Below are positions 43,281 to 52,899 of a stretch of DNA of 64,000 nt, piece after piece. Position numbers and translations under genes: made by a program. The number at the start of each line of letters is the position of its first letter. Position 1 is the stretch's first letter. The notes beneath the pieces are model-generated. The model saw only the letters and a list, made by a program, of their open reading frames with translations. It did no database searches and was not told the DNA's origin. The stretch comes from Belliella calami (GTDB lineage Bacteria; Bacteroidota; Bacteroidia; Cytophagales; Cyclobacteriaceae), in NCBI RefSeq assembly GCF_022549695.1, contig NZ_JAKZGS010000019.1:1-64000 (forward strand), in the 5' to 3' direction.

Positions 43281-44576
43281 ATGGCGCACGTTTCAAACTA
43301 TAACTTAGATCAGAAATTTGATTTCACAGCTTCTACAAAGAAAGCCTTATTTATAGGGCTTGGCATAGGAGCCGTACTCTTAATTTTAGGAATTTTGATG
43401 GCAATTTTTGGTGGTGGAGATCATGGTCATGCTGAAGAAGCTGGTGGTCATGCGTTTCACTGGTATCAGAGATTATATGCCAATCTTTGGATCAACAATG
43501 TTTACTTCACAGGAATAGCTGTAATTGGTGTGTTTTTCTTTGCTATCCAATATGCTGCGCAAGCAGGTTGGTCTGCAGGAATCTTGAGAGTAATGTTATC
43601 ATTAGGCAACTGGTTACCGATTGCGGCAGTGTTGATGATTGTGACTTTCTTTATAGCAAATCATGATTTGTTTCACTGGACTCACAGTTACCTATTTGAT
43701 AAAGACGATTTAGAACATTATGATAAAATCATAGACGGAAAAGGTTCATTTTTCTATTGGCCTATGGAAAAAGGGACTTTCCCTATTTTCTATATCGTTA
43801 GAATGTTTGCTTTCTTCGGTATTTGGATTTTCTTCTTCAATAAGTTGAAGAACCTTTCATTTGCAGAAGATGATTTGACTGGATCTCACAATTGGTCTGT
43901 AATCAGAAAGTGGTCCGCAATATTCTTAATATTGTTTGGAATCACTTCATCTATATCTGCCTGGGATTGGGTAATGTCTATAGATACCCACTGGTTTTCT
44001 ACTATGTTTGGATGGTATGTATTTGCATCCTGGTTTGTAGCAGGGCTTTCTGTTATCACTCTAATTACCGTATTCTTGAAAGAAAAGGGATATCTTGAAA
44101 TGGTCAATGAAAACCATATTCATGATTTAGGAAAATTTGTTTTTGCATTTTCTATATTCTGGACTTACATCTGGTTTTCACAGTTCTTGTTGATCTATTA
44201 TGCGAACATTCCGGAGGAGTCAGTTTACTTTGTAGAGAGGTTGTCGAGTGATGTGTACAGCCCGTTTATATTTGTAAATCTAGCTTTAAACTTTGTGTTG
44301 CCTTTCCTTGTTTTAATGACACGTGATGCAAAAAGACATGCGATATTCTTGAAAGTTGTTTGTTCTTTAATCATACTCGGTCATTGGTTTGATTTCTTCT
44401 TGATGGTTCAGCCAGGAACTCTTGGACACAATGGTGGTTTTGGTTTGATGGAAGTTGGGATGTTGCTAGTATTTGCTTCTGCTTTTGGTTTTGTAGCCTT
44501 GAAGTCATTGGCAAAAAATAAATTGGTAGCAAAAAACCATCCAATGTTGGAGGAGAGTTATCATCATCACATTTAG
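43281..44576 (+). CDS. actF: Alternative complex III subunit F, NrfD-like membrane protein
   Basis: 431 residues with about ten membrane helices, paralogous to ActC. Includes a His-rich loop (GGDHGHAEEAGGHAFHW) after helix one and HDLFHWTHSYLFDKDD. Ends HHH. Starts two bases after actE. Confidence 0.9.
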   Translation: MAHVSNYNLDQKFDFTASTKKALFIGLGIGAVLLILGILMAIFGGGDHGHAEEAGGHAFHWYQRLYANLWINNVYFTGIAVIGVFFFAIQYAAQAGWSAGILRVMLSLGNWLPIAAVLMIVTFFIANHDLFHWTHSYLFDKDDLEHYDKIIDGKGSFFYWPMEKGTFPIFYIVRMFAFFGIWIFFFNKLKNLSFAEDDLTGSHNWSVIRKWSAIFLILFGITSSISAWDWVMSIDTHWFSTMFGWYVFASWFVAGLSVITLITVFLKEKGYLEMVNENHIHDLGKFVFAFSIFWTYIWFSQFLLIYYANIPEESVYFVERLSSDVYSPFIFVNLALNFVLPFLVLMTRDAKRHAIFLKVVCSLIILGHWFDFFLMVQPGTLGHNGGFGLMEVGMLLVFASAFGFVALKSLAKNKLVAKNHPMLEESYHHHI

Positions 44577-44601
44577 TATTTATCCGAAAAAGTAAAAAAT
44601 T

Positions 44602-45639
44602 ATGTACGGATTTCTTATAGCAGTTGGTATTTTGTTTTTGTTGTCCATCATATGGATGGTGTACAGAATACAGACTTTAGTGTCAGTAGTAAAAGGATCT
44701 GATAAAAAAATCGCTTCAAGCAGCAACAAAGTAAATGCGATGTTGTTCGTTGTGTTTTTGTTGGCAGGTGGAGCGTTGATGTTTTGGTATTCTATCAAAG
44801 AGTTTGATAACTATACCTTGCCATTGGCCTCAGAGCATGGAGCTGTGACAGACAATTTGTTTTGGATAACAATGGCCGTAACGGGTGTTGTATTTATTAT
44901 CACACATATTTTGCTGTTTTGGTTTCCATACAAGTACCAATACAACGAAAAGAGAAAAGCTACTTTCTACCCAGATAACAACAAGTTAGAAGTTATTTGG
45001 ACCATTGTTCCAGCTGTAGTTTTAGCATTGTTGGTTATTGGAGGATGGAAGGCTTGGTCTGACATTACTGCACCTGCACCTGAAAATTCCCATGTTGTTG
45101 AAATTTTGGGTTATCAGTTTGCTTGGGAAGTGAGATATCCTGGAATGGACAATGTTTTAGGAAATTACGACTACAGACTTATTAATGAAGTTAATAATCA
45201 GTCTGGTGTAGATTTTACTGACAAAAACTCTTTTGACGATTTCTCATCACCTGTTATTTATGTTCCAAAAGGAGAGCCAGTTTTGTTTAAAATAAGAGCA
45301 AGAGATGTACTTCATTCTGTATTTGCTCCGCATATGAGATTGAAAATGGATGCTGTTCCTGGTATGCCAACAAGATTTTGGTTTACACCTACGAAGACTA
45401 CAGAAGAAATGAGAGCTGAATTGGGAAATGACGAATTCGAATATGAATTAGCATGTACTGAGATTTGTGGGAGAGGACATTTTTCAATGAAGAAGATCAT
45501 AAAGGTAGTAACACCTGAAGAATTCAATAAATGGAAGTCAGAGCAAAAACCCTACATTGTTAATAATCCGGCACTAGTGGAGAATTTATCTGTAGAGTTA
45601 AAAGAATTAGCTGATATCACTATCAGCGAATATAAGTAA
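44602..45639 (+). CDS. coxB: Cytochrome c oxidase subunit II
   Basis: 345 residues. Three N-terminal hydrophobic helices, one more than the usual two, then the cupredoxin domain. CuA ligands are visible in CTEICGRGHFSM (C-x3-C-x3-H-x2-M) together with the upstream VLHSVFAPHMR. No fused cytochrome c. Electrons from ACIII enter here. Confidence 0.95.
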   Translation: MYGFLIAVGILFLLSIIWMVYRIQTLVSVVKGSDKKIASSSNKVNAMLFVVFLLAGGALMFWYSIKEFDNYTLPLASEHGAVTDNLFWITMAVTGVVFIITHILLFWFPYKYQYNEKRKATFYPDNNKLEVIWTIVPAVVLALLVIGGWKAWSDITAPAPENSHVVEILGYQFAWEVRYPGMDNVLGNYDYRLINEVNNQSGVDFTDKNSFDDFSSPVIYVPKGEPVLFKIRARDVLHSVFAPHMRLKMDAVPGMPTRFWFTPTKTTEEMRAELGNDEFEYELACTEICGRGHFSMKKIIKVVTPEEFNKWKSEQKPYIVNNPALVENLSVELKELADITISEYK

Positions 45640-45655
45640 TTAAATTATATTGATT

Positions 45656-47545
45656 ATGGCAACAGCTAACGTAGCTTCACATAGTGCGCATGATCATGAT
45701 CACGATCATGAACATCACGAAAACTTCATAACGAAGTACATCTTTACACTTGACCATAAAATGATCGGAAAGCAATTTCTTGTTACCGGTATTTTTTGGG
45801 CATTGATTGGTGGATTCCTATCGATTCTATTTAGGTTGCAATTAGGATTCCCTGATATGGATATGACTTTCTTGAAGCCTTTATTGGGTGGATGGATTGA
45901 TGATGGTGGCAAGCTTGATCCTAATTTCTATTTGGCTTTGGTTACAATGCATGGTACCATCATGGTGTTCTTTGTATTGACAGCAGGTTTGAGTGGGACA
46001 TTCTCCAATTTCTTGATTCCACTTCAGATTGGGGCGAGAGATATGGCATCTGGTTTTATGAATATGCTTTCATACTGGTTCTTCTTTATATCAGGAGTGA
46101 TTATGTTCATTTCACTATTCCTTGAGAATGGTCCAGCTGGTGGAGGTTGGGTGGTATATCCTCCTTTATCTGCTTTAGAGCAAGCTATTCCAGGTTCTGG
46201 AATGGGAATGACACTTTGGTTGATTGCAATGACTTTCTTTATTGCTTCTTCCTTATTGGGAGGTATCAATTATGTATCTACAGTAATTAACTTGAGGACT
46301 AAAGGAATGACTTTCTCGAGACTTCCTTTAACAATTTGGGCATTCTTCCTTACTGCAGTAATAGGTATTTTGTCTTTCCCTGTTTTGTTTGCAGCTGCCT
46401 TGCTTTTGGTATTTGATAGAAGTTTTGGAACATCATTCTATTTGTCAGATATATATATCAGTGGAGAAGGCGCCTTGCCAAATACAGGTGGTAGTCCAGT
46501 TCTTTATCAGCATTTGTTCTGGTTCTTGGGACACCCTGAGGTTTACATTGTATTGCTTCCTGCATTGGGAATTACCTCTGAAGTAATTGCTACCAATTCC
46601 AGAAAGCCAATCTTTGGATATAAGGCCATGATTATTTCTATGTTGGGTATTACCATTCTATCTTTCGTAGTTTGGGCTCACCATATGTTTGTTTCAGGAA
46701 TGAACCCTTTCTTGGGATCAATCTTCATGTTCCTTACATTGATTATTGCAATTCCTTCAGCTGTAAAAGTATTCAACTACCTTACAACACTATGGAGAGG
46801 TAACTTGATTTTTACACCTGGAATGCTTTTCTCTATAGGCTTGGTTTCCTTCTTTATTTCTGGAGGATTGACAGGTATTTTCTTAGGAAATTCAGCTATT
46901 GATATTCAATTGCACGATACTTACTTTGTAGTAGCCCACTTCCACTTGGTAATGGGGTCTGCTTCATTCTTTGGTTTGATGGCAGGTGTATACCACTGGT
47001 TCCCAAAAATGTTTGGAAGAATGATGGACGCTAGACTTGGATATATCCATTTTTGGTTGACTTTCGTTGGTGTTTACCTAGTGTTCTTCCCAATGCACTA
47101 CATTGGTATAGCAGGTTTCCCTAGAAGGTATTATTCCTTCACGACATATGATTTCAGTAGCATGTACACTGATCTTAATATGTTCGTATCAGTAGCCGCT
47201 ATCATTACATTTGCTGCACAATTTATTTTCTTGTTCAATTTCTTCTACAGTATGTATAGAGGAAGAAAAGCAAGTGCTAATCCATGGAGATCAACTACAT
47301 TGGAGTGGACTACACCAATCAATCCTGGACATGGTAACTGGCCTGGAGAAATTCCTTCTGTGTACAGATGGCCATACGATTACTCGAAGCCAGGTGCTAG
47401 TGAAGACTTCATTCCTCAGACTGTACCACTTTCTGCTACTCCAGAATCCAATCTTCCTCACGAGCAAGAAATGGTTAAATTGGAGAAAGAGATTATTGCT
47501 GAAGAGGATGTTGTATTGGTAGCAAATGAATCAAAAGAATCTTAA
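45656..47545 (+). CDS. coxA: Cytochrome c oxidase subunit I
   Basis: 629 residues from the ATG at 45656 (an upstream TTG is rejected). A His/Asp-rich tail (HDHDHDHEHHE) precedes twelve or more membrane helices. Haem and CuB ligands are in VTMHGTIMVFF, FWFLGHPEVYI, WAHHMFVSGM and VVAHFHLVMG, including the His-Tyr pair HPEVY that marks A-type oxidases. It overlaps the ctaA start by 20 bases. Confidence 0.97.
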   Translation: MATANVASHSAHDHDHDHEHHENFITKYIFTLDHKMIGKQFLVTGIFWALIGGFLSILFRLQLGFPDMDMTFLKPLLGGWIDDGGKLDPNFYLALVTMHGTIMVFFVLTAGLSGTFSNFLIPLQIGARDMASGFMNMLSYWFFFISGVIMFISLFLENGPAGGGWVVYPPLSALEQAIPGSGMGMTLWLIAMTFFIASSLLGGINYVSTVINLRTKGMTFSRLPLTIWAFFLTAVIGILSFPVLFAAALLLVFDRSFGTSFYLSDIYISGEGALPNTGGSPVLYQHLFWFLGHPEVYIVLLPALGITSEVIATNSRKPIFGYKAMIISMLGITILSFVVWAHHMFVSGMNPFLGSIFMFLTLIIAIPSAVKVFNYLTTLWRGNLIFTPGMLFSIGLVSFFISGGLTGIFLGNSAIDIQLHDTYFVVAHFHLVMGSASFFGLMAGVYHWFPKMFGRMMDARLGYIHFWLTFVGVYLVFFPMHYIGIAGFPRRYYSFTTYDFSSMYTDLNMFVSVAAIITFAAQFIFLFNFFYSMYRGRKASANPWRSTTLEWTTPINPGHGNWPGEIPSVYRWPYDYSKPGASEDFIPQTVPLSATPESNLPHEQEMVKLEKEIIAEEDVVLVANESKES

Positions 47546-48599
47546 ACACATAAATGGCTTTCGCAGGATCTCTTTGATCACTGTGATTGCTGTTTATTTT
47601 CTGATATTGGTTGGTGGAATTGTTCGTAGTACCGGATCAGGTATGGGATGTCCGGATTGGCCAAAATGCTTTGGGAGCTGGATTCCGCCTACAAGCGTGA
47701 ATCAGCTCCCAAATAATTATCAGGAGATATATTTAGAAAAGCGAATCACTAAAAATGATCGCTTTGTAGAGAATCTGGAAAAGATCGGATTTTCAAATAA
47801 GGCAGAAGAAATAAGAAATGACAAGTCAATATTAATAGAAGAGGAATTTAATCCAGTAAAAACTTGGATTGAGTATGTGAATAGGCTGATAGGTGTATTG
47901 ATAGGTTTCTTTATTATATTGACTGTTTATAAATCATTCCCGCTTTGGAAAGAGGATAAAGTCATTCCATCTTTGTCTATTGTCAGTTTAATACTGGTTT
48001 TGTTTCAAGGTTGGATAGGATCAATAGTTGTCTCAACCAATCTTCTTGAGTGGATGATTACACTTCATATGATGTTGGCATTGCTGCTAGTATGTTTATT
48101 GATATATATTCATTTTAGGGCACATCATTTGGGCAAGAGCATTCTGTTTAGGACTGAAGAAGCAAATAAACTTTATTTGATCCTTTTGATAGGGTTTGTT
48201 TTAATGACAATTCAGATTGTCTTGGGTACTCAAGTTCGTGAAGAGATAGATCAAGTAGCGTTTGCATTTGGGAATTTGATGAGAGGATCTTGGATTGAAT
48301 CATTGGGTTTGCCTTTCTTGATACATAGATCATATTCGCTTTTGCTGCTAGTGATTCATTTGGTGTTTATTTATAAAATTTATAAGTATTCGGTAAGGCG
48401 ATCAGGGATTTTCAAACTTTCACAACTTTTGTTGCTTGTGATATTTGTTGAGATTCTCACTGGTGTTGGGATGGCTTATTTCGGAATTCCGGCTTTCTTA
48501 CAACCAATTCATTTGTTATTTGGGTCTTTGATTATTGGGTTGCAGTTTTTGCTTTTACTCAATTTGAATGACCAAAGGAAATTAAAAATTGAAAATTAA
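47526..48599 (+). CDS. ctaA: Haem A synthase (COX15/CtaA)
   Basis: 357 residues, eight membrane helices. N-terminal GGIVRSTGSGMGCPDWPKC and the His residues in ITLHMMLA, RAHHLG and IHRSYSLL match the two-haem CtaA fold. It oxidises haem O to haem A for the adjacent oxidase. Confidence 0.95.
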   Translation: MNQKNLKHINGFRRISLITVIAVYFLILVGGIVRSTGSGMGCPDWPKCFGSWIPPTSVNQLPNNYQEIYLEKRITKNDRFVENLEKIGFSNKAEEIRNDKSILIEEEFNPVKTWIEYVNRLIGVLIGFFIILTVYKSFPLWKEDKVIPSLSIVSLILVLFQGWIGSIVVSTNLLEWMITLHMMLALLLVCLLIYIHFRAHHLGKSILFRTEEANKLYLILLIGFVLMTIQIVLGTQVREEIDQVAFAFGNLMRGSWIESLGLPFLIHRSYSLLLLVIHLVFIYKIYKYSVRRSGIFKLSQLLLLVIFVEILTGVGMAYFGIPAFLQPIHLLFGSLIIGLQFLLLLNLNDQRKLKIEN

Positions 48600-48603
48600 G
48601 TTC

Positions 48604-49506
48604 ATGAGAACTATCGATATTTCTGAAGATACTTTGCTTGAAGCTATTGCTTTTAGAGCTAAGGTATATTATGAATTGATTAAATTCAGGTTGTCTGCAT
48701 TGGTAACTTTTTCTGCAGTGTTTGGATTTATATTGGGTGATTCTGGAGTCGTATTTTCCTGGGGAAAATTCTTTGCATTGATGATAGGTGGTTTTCTGAT
48801 ATCAGGAGCTTCTGGTGCTGCAAATGAAATTTGGGAAAAGGATTATGACAAGTTGATGACAAGGACCCAAAATAGGCCTCTTCCCTTAAATCAAATTTCG
48901 CTTAAAGAAGCCTACTGGTTTACATCTTTAATGGCTTTGGTTGGTGTTAGCGTTTTGTGGATTTTCACAAATCCACTTACCACTGCTTTGGGTGTTCTAA
49001 GTATGATTCTATATGTATTCGTGTATACGCCATTGAAAAGGGTGGGGCCAATAGCGGTTTTTGTTGGAGCTATTCCTGGAGCAATGCCTCCTTTATTAGG
49101 TTGGACTGCTGCTACAGGTGCGATCTCCCATGAAGCATTAATCATTTTCGGGATTCAGTTTATATGGCAGTTTCCACACTTCTGGGCGATAGCTTGGGTG
49201 GGTGATGATGATTACAAAAAAGCTGGATTCAAATTACTGCCAAGTGGTGGTAAGAAGGATTTGAATACAGCGATTCAAATTATGATTTATACACTATTCC
49301 TATTGCCATTGGGATTGTTACCAACTTACTTTGGACTTACAGGAATCAATTCAGGAATAGTAGCCACTATTTGTGGTGTGTTGTTTTTGGCACAGACATT
49401 TTCATTGATGAGAGATTGTTCTAGAAAATCAGCTCTAAAGATTATGTTTGGGTCATTCTTATATCTTCCAATTGTGCAGATAGCGTATTTATTAGATAAG
49501 GTGTAG
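48604..49506 (+). CDS. ctaB: Haem O synthase (protohaem IX farnesyltransferase)
   Basis: 300 residues from the ATG at 48604; a TTG at 48589 is possible. UbiA-type prenyltransferase with the NEIWEKDYDKLM (N-x-x-x-D-x-x-x-D-like) motif followed by RTQNRPLP, and a second Asp site in DDDYKKAGFK. Supplies haem O to CtaA. Confidence 0.95.
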   Translation: MRTIDISEDTLLEAIAFRAKVYYELIKFRLSALVTFSAVFGFILGDSGVVFSWGKFFALMIGGFLISGASGAANEIWEKDYDKLMTRTQNRPLPLNQISLKEAYWFTSLMALVGVSVLWIFTNPLTTALGVLSMILYVFVYTPLKRVGPIAVFVGAIPGAMPPLLGWTAATGAISHEALIIFGIQFIWQFPHFWAIAWVGDDDYKKAGFKLLPSGGKKDLNTAIQIMIYTLFLLPLGLLPTYFGLTGINSGIVATICGVLFLAQTFSLMRDCSRKSALKIMFGSFLYLPIVQIAYLLDKV

Positions 49507-49508
49507 TT

Positions 49509-50090
49509 ATGGAGGAAAGATATTCTTATGTAGAAGGGGCAGAGCAACCTATCGCAATGCATCCTAAAAAGTTTTCATTGTGGCTGTTCATGGTGACAGT
49601 TGTAATGGTATTTGCTGGATTGACGAGTGCATATATCGTACGGCAGTCTGAAGGTAATTGGCTTGAGTTTGAGCTGCCTGCTGTGTTTTATTATACTTCG
49701 GGAATAATCATTTTAAGTAGTATTTTCTTGCATTGGGCTTATCTTTCTGCAAAGAAAAATGAACTTGTGCAATTGCGAATAGGGATGTCAATAGCTACGT
49801 TCTTAGGGCTTGTGTTTCTAGTAGGTCAATGGTATAGTTTCGTGGCTCTTGTGGACATGGATGTGTATTTGGTTGGTAATCCATCTGGATCATTTCTGTA
49901 TATTTTCACAGGTTTGCACGCATTACACTTGGTCAGCGGTGTGATATTTCTAATTATTGTGTTAATTTCGTCCTTTAGATACAAAGTGCATTCCCAATCC
50001 ATGGTACCAATGGAAATGTGTGTGACTTATTGGCACTTCCTTGGTGGGTTATGGTTGTACTTATTCACATTTATGCTTTTAAATCATTAA
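49509..50090 (+). CDS. Cytochrome c oxidase subunit III (short form)
   Basis: 193 residues, five membrane helices. Contains GLTSAYIVRQSEGNW and the C-terminal TGLHALHLVSG and YWHFLGGLWLYLF. One of two subunit III-type proteins in tandem. The short form is typical of Bacteroidetes caa3/cbb-like loci. Confidence 0.9.
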   Translation: MEERYSYVEGAEQPIAMHPKKFSLWLFMVTVVMVFAGLTSAYIVRQSEGNWLEFELPAVFYYTSGIIILSSIFLHWAYLSAKKNELVQLRIGMSIATFLGLVFLVGQWYSFVALVDMDVYLVGNPSGSFLYIFTGLHALHLVSGVIFLIIVLISSFRYKVHSQSMVPMEMCVTYWHFLGGLWLYLFTFMLLNH

Positions 50091-50113
50091 TAAATTAAGT
50101 TAAATATATTCAT

Positions 50114-50890
50114 ATGTCAACGACTGCGACAGCGATTGGAGTAAGCTCCAAAAGAGGAATCTGGGGAGGTGGTAACGAACCACTCAACGCCAGTTATGGA
50201 AAACTCATGATGTGGTTTTTCTTACTTTCAGATATCTTTACTTTTGCCGCCTTTTTAATTACCTATGCAGCTATACGGGTAAGTTACCCTGAGTATGCAG
50301 GAGCCATGGACACTTTCCAAGGTTCAAATGAATATTGGCCGGTTCCAGAACTTGTGTTTAATGCTTTTCCATTTGCGCATGGGTTGCATCTACCACTTGT
50401 CTTCGTTGGTTTGATGACGTTTATTTTGATCATGAGTTCAGTTACGATGGTGTTGGCAGTGGAAGCTGGACATAGAAATGACAAAAAAGATGTAGTGAAA
50501 TGGATGCTTTGGACTTTGCTCGGAGGAATCTGTTTCTTGAGCTGTCAAGCTTGGGAGTGGTCTCACTTTATCCATGGATCTGATGGTGGTTCATTATTGA
50601 CTTATGTGAATTCTATGAATGAAGTAGTCAAAGAAACTGTATTTGGAGCCAATCTGATAGTGAATGAATATGGTCCCGCATCCTTTGCCCAGCTATTCTT
50701 CTTTATCACTGGATTCCACGGATTTCACGTAACTATCGGAGTTGTATTGTTGTTCTTGGCTTTTTATCAAGCAGCAGTGGGAGTTTATGAAAGAAGAGGT
50801 CATTATGAGATGATTGAAAAAATAGGTCTATATTGGCACTTTGTGGATCTTGTTTGGGTATTTGTATTTACCTTCTTCTATTTAATCTAA
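50114..50890 (+). CDS. coxC: Cytochrome c oxidase subunit III
   Basis: 258 residues, about six or seven membrane helices. SDIFTFAAFLITYAAIRV, CQAWEWSHFI, TGFHGFHVTIGV and YWHFVDLVWVFVF are the expected motifs. Paralogous to the preceding short subunit. Confidence 0.93.
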   Translation: MSTTATAIGVSSKRGIWGGGNEPLNASYGKLMMWFFLLSDIFTFAAFLITYAAIRVSYPEYAGAMDTFQGSNEYWPVPELVFNAFPFAHGLHLPLVFVGLMTFILIMSSVTMVLAVEAGHRNDKKDVVKWMLWTLLGGICFLSCQAWEWSHFIHGSDGGSLLTYVNSMNEVVKETVFGANLIVNEYGPASFAQLFFFITGFHGFHVTIGVVLLFLAFYQAAVGVYERRGHYEMIEKIGLYWHFVDLVWVFVFTFFYLI

Positions 50891-50910
50891 AAGAATAAAA
50901 CCGTATAGAT

Positions 50911-51240
50911 ATGGCAGCACATAACAATAAATCTTCTTTGGAAGTAATTCCAAGAGATAATGAAAAAATCAAAAAAATATGGAAAACAGCTGGAATTCTC
51001 CTTGCACTTACTATTGTAGAATTTATCATGGCTTTTACAATGGATAGAGGATTGCTTTTGTATTTTCTCTTCATTGCATTGACCATTTGGAAAGCAAAAT
51101 ATATCATGATGGAATTCATGCACCTTGGTGATGAAGCTAAACCATTATTCTATTCGATTATCGTCCCGCTTATTTTCTTGGTGTGGCTTGTAATTGCTTT
51201 GGTAAAAGAAGGAACAGACATCTTCATGTATAGATGGTAA
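50911..51240 (+). CDS. Cytochrome c oxidase subunit IV family protein
   Basis: 109 residues with three membrane helices (IWKTAGILLALTIVEFIMAF and following). Prokaryotic subunit IV-type protein, last of the structural oxidase genes. A strong terminator follows 20 bases after its stop. Confidence 0.88.
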   Translation: MAAHNNKSSLEVIPRDNEKIKKIWKTAGILLALTIVEFIMAFTMDRGLLLYFLFIALTIWKAKYIMMEFMHLGDEAKPLFYSIIVPLIFLVWLVIALVKEGTDIFMYRW

Positions 51241-51260
51241 AAAAATAATTTATTTTTGAA

Positions 51261-51301
51261 AAAAAAGTAGGTTGGAGAGTGACTCTTCAACCTACTTTTT
51301 T
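51261..51301 (+). terminator. Terminator inside the respiratory cluster
   Basis: A 13-bp stem (51267-51279 with 51283-51295) with a 3-base loop, an A-run before and a T-run after. It separates the oxidase subunits from the assembly genes, so SCO1 may depend on read-through or its own promoter. Confidence 0.85.
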
Positions 51302-51324
51302 GTTATCAGTACAAATGTTTAAGG

Positions 51325-51993
51325 ATGAGAGGAATTAGAATACTACAAGGGTTTGTGCTTCTGTGTATTTTGTTGATACCAGTTTTGATTATTGTCTTCC
51401 TGAAGACGATGACTACAAATAGCTATGATATACCAATTTACTATGAGACTGGTGTAGACAATCCATTGATGGAATGTGATTTTGTGGAAAATGAGCAGCA
51501 TAGAATACCATCATTTGAATTTACCAACCAATACAATGAACAAATGGGTAGTAAAGAAATGAAAGGAAAGATTACAGTTGTTGATTTTTTCTTCACTTCC
51601 TGCCCAAGTATTTGCCCAGTCATGTCAACGGAAATGGAGAGGGTAAATGACATGTTTAGAGATGAAGATGATGTTCAGATTTATTCTATCTCAATAGATC
51701 CTGAACATGACACTCCTGAGGTATTGATGAAATATGCTGACCTACATCAAGCGACAAAAGGGAAATGGCATTTTTTGACTGGTGATAAAGATATTACCTA
51801 TGACTTAGCTAGATGTGGATTTATTTTGCCTGCCATGGATGGAGGAGATGTTCCTGATGACTTTGTCCATTCGGACAAGTTTGTATTGATCGATGGTGAA
51901 GGGAGGATTAGAGGATATTACAGCGGGACGAATAGTAAAAATGTAGATGATTTAATGGTCGAAATAAAGATTCTGTTATATGGAAAAAAATAG
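51325..51993 (+). CDS. SCO1/SenC copper chaperone for cytochrome oxidase
   Basis: 222 residues. One N-terminal membrane anchor (about 8-26), then a thioredoxin fold with the copper motif TSCPSICP (C-x3-C) and the distal His in FVHSDKF. Delivers copper to the CuA site. Overlaps the DUF420 gene by 14 bases. Confidence 0.93.
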   Translation: MRGIRILQGFVLLCILLIPVLIIVFLKTMTTNSYDIPIYYETGVDNPLMECDFVENEQHRIPSFEFTNQYNEQMGSKEMKGKITVVDFFFTSCPSICPVMSTEMERVNDMFRDEDDVQIYSISIDPEHDTPEVLMKYADLHQATKGKWHFLTGDKDITYDLARCGFILPAMDGGDVPDDFVHSDKFVLIDGEGRIRGYYSGTNSKNVDDLMVEIKILLYGKK

Positions 51994-52534
51994 TTTGCTT
52001 AGTAATGCTGAGGATAAAGGAATCATCAGGTGGGTGACCGTAATAGCAATTGCTGTACCTGTAGTAGTAGCAATACTTTTGTTCATGCCATCCAAACTTG
52101 ATCTAGCAAGTGAATGGGTTTATTTTCTTCCTCATTTGAATGCAGTGATTAATTCCGCTGCAACTGTCGCACTAGTTATGGGTTTGGTTTTTATCAAAAA
52201 GGGGAATATTCAATTGCATAGAGCAGCAATGACTACTGCATTTGGTTTGGGGGCAATCTTCCTAGTAGCTTATGTTATCTATCATGCCGCTGCTGAAAGC
52301 ACTTCTTTTGGTGGTGAAGGATTGATCAAGACAGTGTATTATTTCATTTTAATTACACATATTATTCTTGCTGCAGTAGCTTTGTTTCCGATACTCTTGG
52401 CCTATTATTTCGGCTATACGGATCAAAGAGCCAAGCATAAGAAAGTAGTTAGGTTTGCTTATCCAATTTGGCTTTATGTTACAGTTTCAGGAGTATTGGT
52501 ATATTTGATGATCAGTCCGTATTATAGTTTCTAA
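51980..52534 (+). CDS. DUF420 membrane protein (CtaM-like assembly factor)
   Basis: 184 residues, five membrane helices. LPHLNAVINSAATVALVMG and HRAAMTTAF are characteristic DUF420 segments. In firmicutes the family (CtaM) is needed for haem A oxidase activity; a similar role here is inferred from position. Confidence 0.88.
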   Translation: MEKNSLLSNAEDKGIIRWVTVIAIAVPVVVAILLFMPSKLDLASEWVYFLPHLNAVINSAATVALVMGLVFIKKGNIQLHRAAMTTAFGLGAIFLVAYVIYHAAAESTSFGGEGLIKTVYYFILITHIILAAVALFPILLAYYFGYTDQRAKHKKVVRFAYPIWLYVTVSGVLVYLMISPYYSF

Positions 52535-52566
52535 ACTATTTTGAAAAACCGAGCGTTGTATAAACA

Positions 52567-52830
52567 ATGAAATCAATAAGCAAAATTTTATATTTAATGT
52601 TAGCTTTCGTGTTTGTTCATGGAAGTAGCTTTGCACAATGTGCGATGTGTAGGGCATCTGTAGAAAACAATGTCAGCAATGGCGACACTACGATCGGAGC
52701 TGGGTTGAATATGGGTATTTTATATTTATTTGCAATGCCGTATTTGATAGCTGGGATTATCGGCTACTTGTGGTTTAGAAATGCTAAAAAAAGAAAGTCA
52801 AAGTTTATATTTCAAGGCGAAAAATTTTAA
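52567..52830 (+). CDS. Small membrane protein with a CxxC motif after the signal peptide
   Basis: 87 residues. A signal peptide ends at SSFAQ, directly followed by CAMC, a hydrophobic stretch (about 52-68) and a Lys-rich cytoplasmic end. I recall a similar small protein recurring beside oxidase genes in other Bacteroidetes; the paired Cys could bind copper or be redox active. No family name known. Followed by a terminator. Confidence 0.7.
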   Translation: MKSISKILYLMLAFVFVHGSSFAQCAMCRASVENNVSNGDTTIGAGLNMGILYLFAMPYLIAGIIGYLWFRNAKKRKSKFIFQGEKF

Positions 52831-52860
52831 TCTTATAAAGAAAGATTAGTAAAGCGAAGG

Positions 52861-52890
52861 GCAAAGTTTGATTATAAACTTTGCTTTTTT
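52861..52890 (+). terminator. Terminator of the respiratory operon
   Basis: GCAAAGTTT (52861-52869) pairs with AAACTTTGC (52876-52884), loop GATTAT, then six T. Confidence 0.85.
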
Positions 52891-52899
52891 ACTTTTATC

